Notes: generated from the sequence alone by a model not told the origin. DNA of 64,000 nucleotides from Bacteroidales bacterium (GCA_017449065.1 JAFSKF010000053.1:1-64000), one strand, 5' to 3'; shown: positions 25,948-35,531, counted from the first letter of the stretch. Numbers and translations are program-made.

Positions 25948-28900
25948 ATGAAAACATTCAGATATTTATTCCTTGTGCTATTCATGGCATTGTTTGGCAT
26001 AAGTAGTCATGCACAGCAGCGAAACGTACTGCGAGTGCCGGACATGACAGTAAAGACAGGCAACGTCCAGCTGCCTGTCAATATCGAAAACACGGATGAG
26101 ATTGTCGGTGCACAATTCGACATCACTCTTCCTACTGGCATTACCGCCCAGACGGTTGGCACACTGTCCAACCGCAGCAACGGACACAGTGTATCGGTAA
26201 ATAAGATAAGTAACGGCAACTATCGCGTTCTCTTGCACTCTGCACAAAACAAGACAGTTTTGGGACAATCGGGTGTAATGATGTATTTACCGATTTCCAT
26301 TCCTACTTCGTTTGAGGAAGGAAGCGAGTATCCCATTGTCATCAGCAATGCCGTGCTTGGTAAGGCATCTGGCGAAAATGTGCTGACTGAGGCAATATCG
26401 GGCAAGATTCGTATTGCGAAAATGCCGGATCTTGTGGTCAACAAGGTTACTTGCGACAAACAAGAATTCGCTCCTGGCGAGCATATTTTCTGCTCTTGGC
26501 AGGTCGGTAACATCGGTGAAATAGCAACCTCCGGAGGATGGAGTGAACAGATTTCGCTGGTAAGCGAGGATGGCTCGCTGAGCAAAATCGTTGCCACCAC
26601 AAATTATGACGGTATTCTGGAAGCCAATGCAACAGTCAGCCGTCAGGCAGAAATCAGCCTTCCTTATCTTTTGGGCATCGATGGTCCGGTTCGTGTGCAG
26701 GTTCAGATTGTTTCTACCAGCAAAACAGGTGAAATTGCATCAGCACAAGGAAACAACACCAAGCAGACAGACGAATCGGTTACTGTAAAGAAATCTTTGA
26801 TTATTGAGATTTCCCCAAACTGTATTAATGAAGAAGATCCGGCACGAATCGCGCTGCTTCTCACCCGAACCGGAAATTGGAATACAAAAGAAACGTTCAA
26901 CCTTTCCGCTTCTGCTGACAGCCGCATCTCTCTTCCCGAAAGCATCACAATCCCAGCCAACCAATCCGGAACTGCCGTCTATTTCAATGTGAAAGACAAT
27001 GATGTTGTGGACGACAACCAGACTGTACATATCTCTGTGTCTGGAAACAACTATCCCGAAATTGAGTCTTCGCTTGATATTATAGATAATGAGTATCCTT
27101 CTCTGCATCTTGAAGCATCGAAGAAAGAAATTACAGAAGGTGAGACTTTCCAGCTGACAATAAGCACCGATTATGTATCTGGTCTGCCTATAAACGTAAT
27201 GTTGACCAGTCAAAATAACCATCGGTTCGATTTCCCTTCAACTGCAGTCATACCTGCCGGCGAAACATCAGTTAACGTAAGTGTAATTACAAAAGACGAT
27301 GATTTACCTTCAGAAACCCTATCTAATCTTTTTACTGCTTCTGCACAAAATCACAACAAAGCAGAACTGGTAGTTGATTTGGCAGACAACGATATGCCTG
27401 TATTGGAATTGACACTTACACCAACCACCGTTCAAGAAAGTGTAGGTGTTATTGCCGTTGCGGGTATTCTTCGCCGCACTACTAACAAGGATAGCAAAAT
27501 CACAGTAAAACTGACAGATGATGCCAATGGTGGTCTCTACTTCGGAACCCGTTCGTTGGAGTTAGCGAAAGGTGTTGAAGAAGTTCATTTCAATTTTGGT
27601 CCTGTTGATAATGCTATTGTTGATCAAGACCGTACCTATACAATCACCGCTGCCGTATGGCTTTCATCTTGTGGATGCTCTGCAACAGGCGAATCTGCCG
27701 GTTACGTCACTGCTCAGCTAACCGTTCTCGACAACGACGGACCTGCCCTTAGCATCGCAACCTCGGAAAAAACGCTTAAAGAGGGTGGAAAAACAAATCT
27801 TACTATCAGCCGGAATACAACAGATACAAGTAGCCCGCTTGCAATAACCCTCAGCAGCAATTATGAAGAAGGACTGTCATACGAGCACAATACAGTTATT
27901 CCTGCTGGAGAACAAATGGTCTCTGTTGAACTGACGTCTGCCGCAAATGCTTTGCAAGGCGACAGTCATACCGTCATTTTCACAGTCAAGGCTGACAACT
28001 ATGCATCTGGTACTTGCTACATGATGGTTACCGACCAAACTCTTCCCGATGCAAGCTTCAAGGGTATTGCTGCAGTAAATGTTTCGGATAATTCTGCATT
28101 GGAATCTGCAGAAGTAGGTTCGAAAGCGAAACTCACCTTTGAACTGACAAATGACGGAGCTGCCACATTGCCGGCAGAGACTCCTGTTAAAGTCTATCTC
28201 AAAGGACAACAATCTGCTATTGGAACAATCTATACTTCAGACGAAATACCCGTAGGCGGAACTTTGACTATAAGCAAAGTTATCTCACTGCCCTCCGCTG
28301 TTGGCAATCATTCGTACTATGCGGTTGTAAATGCAGATAATTCTGTTTCAGAACTTTCATATACAAACAACACTTCTGTAGAAACAACAATCCGGACTAT
28401 TGCTCCATTCTCAGCAACTGTCAAAACAAACAAATCGGTTTATAAACAAGGTGAGAAAGTCTTCATCAATGGACAACTTTCCGGTAACGGAACTGCCAAT
28501 GCACAAATTGACCTCTACGTCATCAACGAAGGTGCCCGTCAGGTGAAAAACGTTGTTACCGATGCTCAAGGTGCGTTCTCTTACGAATGGGAACTCTATG
28601 CCCTTCAAGCGGGAGAATTCATTGTTGGAGCCTGCTATCCAAACGAAGGTCTTACCACAGAAATGGCCAGCTTCTATGTGTATGGGTTGAAACGAAGCGA
28701 CAACAACTATATAACATGCCAGATTGCTGACGGAGAAACAGCCGCAGGATCTATCAGTTTCTACAATCCGGGAGAATCTAATCTAACTGGAGTCAAGGCT
28801 GAGATAATCGAAACTCCAGATAATTGTATAGCTTCGGTTGATATTCCTTCTATTGTTGAAGGCTTGCAAACGGTTGATCTTAATTACACATTGAAAGGAA

Positions 28901-31900
28901 CCAAAGCAAGCAAAGAAGTGAAATGGGATGAAGTGAAAGTAAAAATCACAGCCAATGAAGATTTTGCTCTTAATACCACCATCCTTTTCTATTGCTACAA
29001 TAATACAGCATTTTTGACTTCTGATTTGAACCGAATAAACGCAACGATAACTGAAGGCACTACAAGAGATTATACAATTCATGTGGTAAATACAGGAAAA
29101 GGATCTTCTGGCAATATTACATTAAATATGCCAGATTTTATGAACTGCGTATCTGGATCTACTATCCCTTCTCTGAATTATTATGATACGGCAACTGTAG
29201 TCTTGCGTATAAAGAATAATGACAAAATGCAACTTAACTTGCCTGTAATTGGCAAAATCGGCATAAATTGTGCCAATGGACAAGGTCTTTCCATACCATA
29301 TACTATAGAAATGGTATCAGAAGAGCAAGGCAAGCTTATTATTGATGTATGTGATGAATTCACTTACAATACAGCAGAAGCTCCGCATGTGTCTGGTGCT
29401 GAGGTGATAATAAGTCATCCATACACAGGAACAGAAATCGCGAAAGACACTACAAATGATGCTGGTACTTTCTCTGTCGATCTTCCTGCTGGTTATTATA
29501 AAGTAGTTGTGAACAAAGAAAATCATGAATCTTACAACAATTTCTGCTATGTTAATCCAGGCAAAACAGAAAAAGTAATTGCTAATATCAGTTACCAACC
29601 GATAACTGTTGAATGGAATGTAGAAGAAACGGAAATTGAAGATCAATATGAGATCGTTTCAACTGTAAAATATGAGACTAACGTTCCTAAGCCTGTTGTC
29701 AAAATAACTCTGCCTGAAAGAATTGATGGAGACAATATGGCAATTGGAGACGCGGTCCTCATTGACATGCAATTAACAAATGTCGGTCTTATCAATGCTG
29801 AAGATGTTGAATTACTTCTTCCTTCAGATATGAAAGAATGGAAATTTGAAGCGCTTTCACACAACGAGCCATTCCTTCTAGCTCCTCAGCAAACAGTATC
29901 TGTTCCGATATTAATAACACGCATAGCTGAAGAACAAACTTCAAATAGTCAAAACGTTCCAGCATCAAGGGATATAATGAACTATTTTGCAGACCAACAA
30001 CACCCCTTATTCGGAACGATAGGTGAAGACGTGGCTAATGAACTGATTTACGATTTTCCAGAATGTGTGGCAGGAATGGCTGCAGCTTATAAAAATCGGT
30101 GTGGAACCGAATTAAAAGATAATAAAGCTGCTGAACGTTTGGTTTTAAAGACTTGCATATATTCTTCTTTAATGCAAGCTGCTGCCGTTGTTATTAATCG
30201 GATATTTGGACCAGGAAAACCTCAACCTGGTGGTGGTAGCGGAGGTAGCGGAGGCGGTGACCCTGTATATACCGATGCCCCGAGAACATTTGACATATGT
30301 AACCCTTGCGATGCTGAAAAGGCTGAAAGATGGATTAATTTCCTAACAGGAAAAAGTTATCTCTCGAATATAGATGCAATTATCAATCATGTGGTTGAAG
30401 GTATACAAGAAGGGAAAACTTATAAAGTTGTTATAAAATACGGTGGTGAAGTCGTAAAAGAAGGAGGTTTGGAACTTTTAGACACATTTAAAGAAGGTGC
30501 CGGAACATTGGTTGGTTATACTTTTGACATCATTGAATTGATTAAACCTTGTGAAGAATCAAATAATACAAACAATTCTGAGCAGGCGAATCTTTCTAGT
30601 AGACGAAAAGCCCCCGAGCTCAGTTGGCAAGAACAATTCAAAAACGTAGCAGAAACATACGTTCATCAAATCAATGCTCTGGATTCAATTCTGCTGTGTT
30701 TATATGGTGACCGCATATGGTATGAAGAGTTTGACGAAGAAAAAGCTAAATTCATAAAATACGTAACAGATTTAGAGGATGGTCATATACCCTCAGAACA
30801 AGAAATTCTGAATCACAAACCATCTTCTGTCACTATAGCTCAAGCTAAAGCCTACGTTAGTCATGTGATCAATGAAAACCAGACTATTCTTGATGAGTTA
30901 GAAAAAAACATAAACACATATCAAACAATCAATGAACAAGCTGCTGAAAACGGTTTCTCATCAATGACGGAGTATTTTGATAATGCCTTCGAAGAATGCT
31001 CTAAAAAATACGAAGAAATGAGAGCCTCCTCTGTTTGTGCTTCCATTACGTTGCAATTCAAGCAGACAATGACTATAACGCGTCAGGCATTCAAAGGTAC
31101 TCTCATTGTATTTAACGGCCATGAGAGTATTCCAATGAAAGATGTAAAGCTTAACCTTAAAGTTAAGAATGCTATGACAGGGGCAATTGCTACCAGTAGA
31201 GAGTTCCAAATTAACACTGACAATCTTGTCGGTTTTGATGGAGAATTGAATCTTTCAACTGGATGGACACTTAATGCTAAAGCTACCGGTACAGCGACCA
31301 TATTATTTATTCCAACCAAATATGCAGCTCCAACAGAACCAGTAAATTGGTCTTTTGGCGGAACATTAAGCTATATTGATCCATTCACAGGTTTGGAAGT
31401 TACACGTGATCTGAATCCTGTTACTCTCACTGTAAGACCATGCCCGGAACTTGATTTGGACTACTTCTTACAACGAGACATTTATGGCGATGACCCATTG
31501 ACAACAGAAATCGTAGAACCAACTGTTCCCGCTGAACTTGCCCTCATCATTAATAATAAGGGATATGGTGATGCAACAAACGTAAGGATGGTAACTCAAC
31601 AGCCTGAAATTGTAGAAAACGAAAAGGGTTTATTGATAGACTTCGAGTTCGTTAATTCTCAATTGAATGGAAAAGCCACATCAGATTTAAAGATCGGAGA
31701 AATACCAAGTGAGTTTGGCACTATCCCTGCACACTCACAGATGTATGCTCAATGGTGGTTTACTAGCTCTCTTTTAGGCCATTTCACAGAATACAAAGTG
31801 GAAGCCAAGCACATTACCAGCTTTGGAAACGAAGATTTGTCCCTGATAGACCGAGTGAAACCTCATGAACTGATTCATGGATTTACGTTCAACAATGAAG

Positions 31901-34353
31901 GACAAACGCTGCGTGGATTCTTGGTAAACGATGTTCCTGATGATGAAGATTTGCCTGAAGAAATCTATTTCACCAATGCTACACAACAGGAAGTACATCT
32001 GGCTTCAGCTATCAATATGACGAAGAAGGGTGAGAATGTATATGAACTGAAGATCAATGCAACCGAAGAGGCAGGCTGGTATTATGGTTCTCTTCTCGAT
32101 CCGACATTCGGAAAAGCCACGTTGTGCAAGATCACTCGTGCCAATGGTACGGAAATCGATGTTGACAATATGTGGCAAACCGATCGAACATTGCGCGATG
32201 GAAAAGATCCTCTTTATGAGAACCGTCTGCACTTCGTTTGCAACTTGCCAACAGAAGGTGAAACCTTCCAATTGACCTTCGAGCCAAAGCCCGAACTGGA
32301 ACTTTCGGTTGAATCCTTCATTGGCGTACCGGAAGAAGGAAGTGTTCTGAATGAGCCATTGAATTCCCTGAATGTCAAGTTCAACAAGCCTGTCAAGACA
32401 GAAACTTTCACAAGCGAAGACATTACTCTCTCTTGTGAAGGAAAGAACCAAAATGCTTCCTTAATAACTGTTGAAAAACTTAGCGAACAAGAGTATCAGC
32501 TCAATCTGAACGAATCATCCTTGTCCGATGGCTATTACGTACTGACCGTACAAACAGCAGGTATTGAAGACGAAGACGGATTTACCGGAGCAACAGGCAA
32601 ACAAGCCACCTGGCTACAATACGAGGGTGGCAAAGTGGATCTGATTGTGAAAGCCTCTCCTTCTGAGGGCGGTTCTGCCACACCTGGCACAGGACGTTTC
32701 GACTACGACAGTGACGTAACACTTTCAGCAACTGAAACTGAAGGATACGAATTTGTTGAATGGTTGCAAGACGGACAGACAATTTCGGACGAACAGGAGT
32801 TTACCTATCATCTTGTTTCGAATACAGAACTGACTGCTGTTTTCTCTATCAAGAACTATAAGGTAGAATTTGATTGCAACGAAGAACAAGGAATAATTGC
32901 AGGTGCTTCCACTGGTATCTACAATCATGGAACCCAATTTGAGTTGCAGGCCACACCAAAAGAAGGATTCCTCTTCGAAGCTTGGACTGTCAATGGAGAA
33001 ATTGTTGGTGAAGAACCGATTTTGACTCTTACCATTGATGGTGCAATGAAGGTGGAGGCTTTGTTTGCAAAAGAAATCCTGTATGATTTAGGCGATGCAA
33101 ACGGAGACAACAGCATTGACGTAGGTGATATCTCTGCGATTGTCAATTATATTCAGCAAAAAGCACCAGCCAACTTTGTTGAAGAAGTGGCTGACGCAAA
33201 TTCTGATGGAGATATTGATGTCGGTGATATCACGGCTATCGTCAATCTGATTGTGGAGGCTGCCAACAACACCTCTGTTCAGGCACGAGCTATGAATGTC
33301 CTATCTGATGCTGTAAGTGCCCCAGACATTGCAAAGATGAACAATGTCATCTTCATGCCTCCTGTAACCATACAGCCTGGCGAGAAACTGCAGGCTTCAA
33401 TTATGATGAATAATACAAGCAGTATCTGCGGATATCAGTTCGAAATCAAGCTTCCTGAGGGTATCACGATTCCAAAGGATGAAGACGGATTCTATTCCGC
33501 AGAACTGAGTACCGAACGTACCTCAGCTAAAAAGCATTCGATTTTTGAAGTAGCCAAACTCACCAATGGCAATTATATCGTCATTTGCAGTTCTACCAGT
33601 AATGCTACCTTCCAGAATAACAACGGAGAAGTGGCGAAACTGACTTTGGCGGCCAATGCTGATTTGCCGCAAGGAACCTACGAAGTTCAGTTAGCAGATG
33701 TCCGGATGTCGGATACCGAAGCATCTGTTGATCATGTAGGCAATATCACAGCCTACGCTATCGGACAACAGTATGCCCGAAACGTAAGCGCAGATTGGGG
33801 CACATTGGCTTTGCCATACGCTACACAAAGTACGGATGATGTGCAACTTTATCAGCTTGCAGCTGCAGATTTGTCGAATGGCACACTTACTGTTAAACCA
33901 ACTGACCATGTGGAGGCTAACACTCCATGCTTGTTCAAGCGACTTGATAGCGAAGCTCAGACAATCTCCTTCCCTGTTGCAGGCAATGGTGTTGCCAAAG
34001 ACGTTACGGTATCGACTGCAACAGACGTAAACGGTTGGACGTTTATGGGCACATACTATAACAGGACGCTTATTCCGGCATCAACATCAAGTATCTACTA
34101 CATTTCGAACGATCACTTCTGGTTCGCCAATGAAGCTTTCGAAGTGGGTGCTTTCCGAGGCTGGTTCGAAACCGCTATTGCTGCTGTGGGCAGTTTCCGT
34201 ATTGTGGTTAGCGAAGATGATATCACCGCTATCGAAGATTTGAATGGATCGGAAAATGCAAGTGTTGTCTATGACCTGCAAGGTAGAAGACAACAGCATG
34301 CTAAACCCGGTGATATTCTCATTGTAAATAATAAAAAACAGTTGGTAAAATGA
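25948..34353 (+). CDS. Giant modular adhesin (2801 aa): cohesin-like, CARDB, Calx-beta, InlB-like, dockerin-like
   Basis: Signal peptide (MKTFRYLFLVLFMALFGISSHAQ), then in order: cohesin-like module (about 28-150; LPVNIENTDEIVGAQFDITL), CARDB-like (about 153-275), four Calx-beta-like repeats (about 280-690; EGETFQLTIS, EGGKTNLTIS), a second CARDB-like (about 705-820), Ig-like and carboxypeptidase-regulatory-like beta domains, a Gly-rich linker near 1428 (GGGSGGSGGGDP), a helical segment (about 1560-1700), an SbsA-like Ig domain (about 2125-2215), two InlB-type repeats (about 2230-2370), a dockerin-like pair (about 2378-2440; GDANGDNSIDVGDI, DANSDGDIDVGDI), a cohesin-like module (about 2460-2600), an extra beta domain and the short tail (VYDLQGRRQQ). 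It is the size and style of a fibrous surface adhesin. The last bases overlap the start of a small peptide gene. Confidence 0.85.
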   Translation: MKTFRYLFLVLFMALFGISSHAQQRNVLRVPDMTVKTGNVQLPVNIENTDEIVGAQFDITLPTGITAQTVGTLSNRSNGHSVSVNKISNGNYRVLLHSAQNKTVLGQSGVMMYLPISIPTSFEEGSEYPIVISNAVLGKASGENVLTEAISGKIRIAKMPDLVVNKVTCDKQEFAPGEHIFCSWQVGNIGEIATSGGWSEQISLVSEDGSLSKIVATTNYDGILEANATVSRQAEISLPYLLGIDGPVRVQVQIVSTSKTGEIASAQGNNTKQTDESVTVKKSLIIEISPNCINEEDPARIALLLTRTGNWNTKETFNLSASADSRISLPESITIPANQSGTAVYFNVKDNDVVDDNQTVHISVSGNNYPEIESSLDIIDNEYPSLHLEASKKEITEGETFQLTISTDYVSGLPINVMLTSQNNHRFDFPSTAVIPAGETSVNVSVITKDDDLPSETLSNLFTASAQNHNKAELVVDLADNDMPVLELTLTPTTVQESVGVIAVAGILRRTTNKDSKITVKLTDDANGGLYFGTRSLELAKGVEEVHFNFGPVDNAIVDQDRTYTITAAVWLSSCGCSATGESAGYVTAQLTVLDNDGPALSIATSEKTLKEGGKTNLTISRNTTDTSSPLAITLSSNYEEGLSYEHNTVIPAGEQMVSVELTSAANALQGDSHTVIFTVKADNYASGTCYMMVTDQTLPDASFKGIAAVNVSDNSALESAEVGSKAKLTFELTNDGAATLPAETPVKVYLKGQQSAIGTIYTSDEIPVGGTLTISKVISLPSAVGNHSYYAVVNADNSVSELSYTNNTSVETTIRTIAPFSATVKTNKSVYKQGEKVFINGQLSGNGTANAQIDLYVINEGARQVKNVVTDAQGAFSYEWELYALQAGEFIVGACYPNEGLTTEMASFYVYGLKRSDNNYITCQIADGETAAGSISFYNPGESNLTGVKAEIIETPDNCIASVDIPSIVEGLQTVDLNYTLKGTKASKEVKWDEVKVKITANEDFALNTTILFYCYNNTAFLTSDLNRINATITEGTTRDYTIHVVNTGKGSSGNITLNMPDFMNCVSGSTIPSLNYYDTATVVLRIKNNDKMQLNLPVIGKIGINCANGQGLSIPYTIEMVSEEQGKLIIDVCDEFTYNTAEAPHVSGAEVIISHPYTGTEIAKDTTNDAGTFSVDLPAGYYKVVVNKENHESYNNFCYVNPGKTEKVIANISYQPITVEWNVEETEIEDQYEIVSTVKYETNVPKPVVKITLPERIDGDNMAIGDAVLIDMQLTNVGLINAEDVELLLPSDMKEWKFEALSHNEPFLLAPQQTVSVPILITRIAEEQTSNSQNVPASRDIMNYFADQQHPLFGTIGEDVANELIYDFPECVAGMAAAYKNRCGTELKDNKAAERLVLKTCIYSSLMQAAAVVINRIFGPGKPQPGGGSGGSGGGDPVYTDAPRTFDICNPCDAEKAERWINFLTGKSYLSNIDAIINHVVEGIQEGKTYKVVIKYGGEVVKEGGLELLDTFKEGAGTLVGYTFDIIELIKPCEESNNTNNSEQANLSSRRKAPELSWQEQFKNVAETYVHQINALDSILLCLYGDRIWYEEFDEEKAKFIKYVTDLEDGHIPSEQEILNHKPSSVTIAQAKAYVSHVINENQTILDELEKNINTYQTINEQAAENGFSSMTEYFDNAFEECSKKYEEMRASSVCASITLQFKQTMTITRQAFKGTLIVFNGHESIPMKDVKLNLKVKNAMTGAIATSREFQINTDNLVGFDGELNLSTGWTLNAKATGTATILFIPTKYAAPTEPVNWSFGGTLSYIDPFTGLEVTRDLNPVTLTVRPCPELDLDYFLQRDIYGDDPLTTEIVEPTVPAELALIINNKGYGDATNVRMVTQQPEIVENEKGLLIDFEFVNSQLNGKATSDLKIGEIPSEFGTIPAHSQMYAQWWFTSSLLGHFTEYKVEAKHITSFGNEDLSLIDRVKPHELIHGFTFNNEGQTLRGFLVNDVPDDEDLPEEIYFTNATQQEVHLASAINMTKKGENVYELKINATEEAGWYYGSLLDPTFGKATLCKITRANGTEIDVDNMWQTDRTLRDGKDPLYENRLHFVCNLPTEGETFQLTFEPKPELELSVESFIGVPEEGSVLNEPLNSLNVKFNKPVKTETFTSEDITLSCEGKNQNASLITVEKLSEQEYQLNLNESSLSDGYYVLTVQTAGIEDEDGFTGATGKQATWLQYEGGKVDLIVKASPSEGGSATPGTGRFDYDSDVTLSATETEGYEFVEWLQDGQTISDEQEFTYHLVSNTELTAVFSIKNYKVEFDCNEEQGIIAGASTGIYNHGTQFELQATPKEGFLFEAWTVNGEIVGEEPILTLTIDGAMKVEALFAKEILYDLGDANGDNSIDVGDISAIVNYIQQKAPANFVEEVADANSDGDIDVGDITAIVNLIVEAANNTSVQARAMNVLSDAVSAPDIAKMNNVIFMPPVTIQPGEKLQASIMMNNTSSICGYQFEIKLPEGITIPKDEDGFYSAELSTERTSAKKHSIFEVAKLTNGNYIVICSSTSNATFQNNNGEVAKLTLAANADLPQGTYEVQLADVRMSDTEASVDHVGNITAYAIGQQYARNVSADWGTLALPYATQSTDDVQLYQLAAADLSNGTLTVKPTDHVEANTPCLFKRLDSEAQTISFPVAGNGVAKDVTVSTATDVNGWTFMGTYYNRTLIPASTSSIYYISNDHFWFANEAFEVGAFRGWFETAIAAVGSFRIVVSEDDITAIEDLNGSENASVVYDLQGRRQQHAKPGDILIVNNKKQLVK

Positions 34354-34508
34354 AAAAGCATTATCAAAGCCCCAAATCTTCCATAATAGAATTAAATAAT
34401 GAAGCGGTTATCTGCACCTCCAACATTCCGTATGGAGGTGCCGGTAACGGCAAGCCTGCAAACTCTCCATCCAATCGAGGTCTCGATTGGTCAGAGTTTG
34501 AAAACTAA
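34350..34508 (+). CDS. Small peptide, 52 aa, family with the 35354-35509 gene
   Basis: The ATG overlaps the stop of the 2801-aa protein gene as ATGA, so translation is probably coupled. The peptide begins MKKHYQSPK, has EAVICTS in the middle, then a Gly-rich stretch (YGGAGNGKPAN) and ends DWSEFEN. A second gene of the same kind, at the same position of the opposing operon, shares MKKxYQxPK, a Cys at the same place, GNG(K/R)PAN and DWx(E/D)FE. It has no clear hydrophobic signal segment. A GG followed by a polar tail is reminiscent of double-glycine leader peptides, but that is only a resemblance. A terminator follows at once. Conservation at the amino-acid level between two loci argues that it is real. 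Confidence 0.75.
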   Translation: MKKHYQSPKSSIIELNNEAVICTSNIPYGGAGNGKPANSPSNRGLDWSEFEN

Positions 34509-34512
34509 AAGA

Positions 34513-34541
34513 AAATAGAGGGTGCAGCCCTCTATTTTTAT
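34513..34541 (+). terminator. Terminator of the plus-strand surface-protein operon
   Basis: Perfect 10-bp stem aaatagaggg / ccctctattt with a 5-nt loop and a T-run, 5 nt after the small peptide stop. Confidence 0.85.
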
Positions 34542-34592
34542 GTATTGAGCAGCAACCGGAAGTGATACCAATTCAGAAATTGCTAAAATTGT

Positions 34593-34636
34593 GCATTTTA
34601 CTATATTTTAAAAGCCAAAATCCGCATTTTGATAGC
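34593..34636 (-). repeat. R1: inverted partial copy of the ATPase-linked iteron array
   Basis: Read on the minus strand, it holds two degenerate units (ctatcaaaatgc and tatagtaaaatgc), 31 bp apart, separated by ggattttggcttttaaaa. The array upstream of the ATPase at 42694-43971 has the same 19-nt spacer apart from one T. The remaining gap (34542-34811) is AT-rich and shows no gene. Confidence 0.75.
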
Positions 34637-34811
34637 CGTTGCGGGTCAACAAAAGCATCGTCTCTTACACAATGTTGTGTTGGCAAGGCAAAGTTACTCT
34701 TTTTTTTATTTTCTCATATAAAATCCTGATTTTGCTCCATTTTTATTTAACTTCGCCCCCAAATTTTATCACTTTTCTCTCCGAAACGCACGATAATTCA
34801 AAAAGAATTTG

Positions 34812-34819
34812 TAATTTTG
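34812..34819 (+). promoter_or_regulatory. -7 element of the MNT gene
   Basis: TAATTTTG, 25 nt before the ATG. No -33 TTTG. Confidence 0.4.
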
Positions 34820-34844
34820 CAGCAGATTATTAAACCAGACGCAT

Positions 34845-35153
34845 ATGAATACCCAAGCAATGCAAGAGACAATAGCTGAATACTTCAAGACGCAGCCCGT
34901 CCTGAAGGCATGGCTTTTTGGCTCCTTCGCTCGTGGAGAGGAGACTCCCAGGAGCGATGTTGACATTCTGTTTGTACCCGACCGTTCAGGCAAACCGTTC
35001 ACGCTTTTCACGCATGGCGGCATGCTGATGGACTTGCAGGAACTGTTGGGCCGTAAGGTTGATTTAGTAGAGGAGGGTTCGCTTCGCCCCTACGCCGCAG
35101 AAAGAGCTAACCGTGATAAAATACTGATTTATGAGAGAAAGGGCAAGAGATAA
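34845..35153 (+). CDS. MNT-type minimal nucleotidyltransferase (HEPN-MNT antitoxin family)
   Basis: 102 residues. The polymerase-beta-like core is clear: GSFARGEETPRSDVDILF holds the GS loop and both catalytic Asp (SDVD), and a third Asp follows in RKVDLVEEGSL. In HEPN-MNT modules this protein is the antitoxin; characterised members neutralise the HEPN ribonuclease by adding AMP to a tyrosine. The gene downstream begins as a HEPN protein but is broken, so this nucleotidyltransferase now lacks an intact partner here. Located between two convergent operons, next to repeat R1. Confidence 0.85.
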   Translation: MNTQAMQETIAEYFKTQPVLKAWLFGSFARGEETPRSDVDILFVPDRSGKPFTLFTHGGMLMDLQELLGRKVDLVEEGSLRPYAAERANRDKILIYERKGKR

Positions 35154-35181
35154 AGGACGGGTGGAGGACATCGTAGAGTAT
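35131..35181 (+). pseudogene. HEPN toxin, only the first 16 or so residues
   Basis: The ATG overlaps the MNT gene by 23 nt, as usual for this pair. MRERARDKGRVEDIVE matches the first helix of MNT-linked HEPN proteins. After this the similarity ends abruptly. The frame stays open to 35397 but runs through a terminator and antisense to the small peptide gene, so the remainder is not HEPN. The conserved RxxxxH ribonuclease motif is absent. Sequence 35182-35310 has no recognised content. Confidence 0.6.
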
Positions 35182-35310
35182 TCCACGCCGTCTTCCTTTT
35201 CCAGTGACAATATCCATTCCTTAGCGACCGTATCTTCAGACTTTATCCTTGCTCTCAAGATATACTTCTTAACTTGGTTGATGCTTATTAAAACCACGGG
35301 CATAACATCA

Positions 35311-35348
35311 AAACTGCCACGAACATGGAAAGATGTTCGTGGCAGTTT
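35311..35348. terminator. Strong hairpin between the two convergent loci
   Basis: Perfect 16-bp stem (aaactgccacgaacat and its complement) with a 6-nt loop. It lies 5 nt after the stop of the minus-strand small peptide gene and can serve both directions. Confidence 0.8.
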
Positions 35349-35353
35349 CTTAT

Positions 35354-35509
35354 TTAGTGTTCAAAGTCTTGCCAATCACTATCTCTGTATTCTCTGACGT
35401 TGGCTGGGCGTCCGTTGCCGTTATCTCCGCCTGAAATAGAGTTACAGAGGGCTGTTTGTGCAACTATGAAAACACCCTCCATTTTGGGTTGTTGATATTT
35501 CTTTTTCAT
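35354..35509 (-). CDS. Small peptide, 51 aa, paralogue of the 34350-34508 product
   Basis: Begins MKKKYQQPK, continues to ALCNS, then SGGDNGNGRPAN, and ends DSDWQDFEH. It starts 22 nt after the stop of the 1405-aa dockerin-like protein gene and is the last gene of the minus-strand operon, directly before a terminator. Similar residues to the other copy: MKKxYQxPK, I.xxA.(I/L)C(T/N)S, GNG(K/R)PAN, RxxDWx(E/D)FE. The middle is variable. Both copies sit last behind a giant surface protein. Function unknown; secretion accessory, RiPP-like precursor or anchoring peptide are all possible. Confidence 0.72.
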   Translation of the reverse strand: MKKKYQQPKMEGVFIVAQTALCNSISGGDNGNGRPANVREYRDSDWQDFEH

Positions 35510-35531
35510 TTTTCAAACTTATATTTATCGT

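Noticed and set aside
35064..35303. Minus-strand 79-codon frame over the MNT/HEPN junction
   Set aside because: Overlaps the well-supported MNT gene and matches no family; part of it might be a remnant but nothing supports this.
35182..35397. Remainder of the frame that begins as HEPN
   Set aside because: No HEPN features, and it crosses a strong terminator and lies antisense to the small peptide gene.
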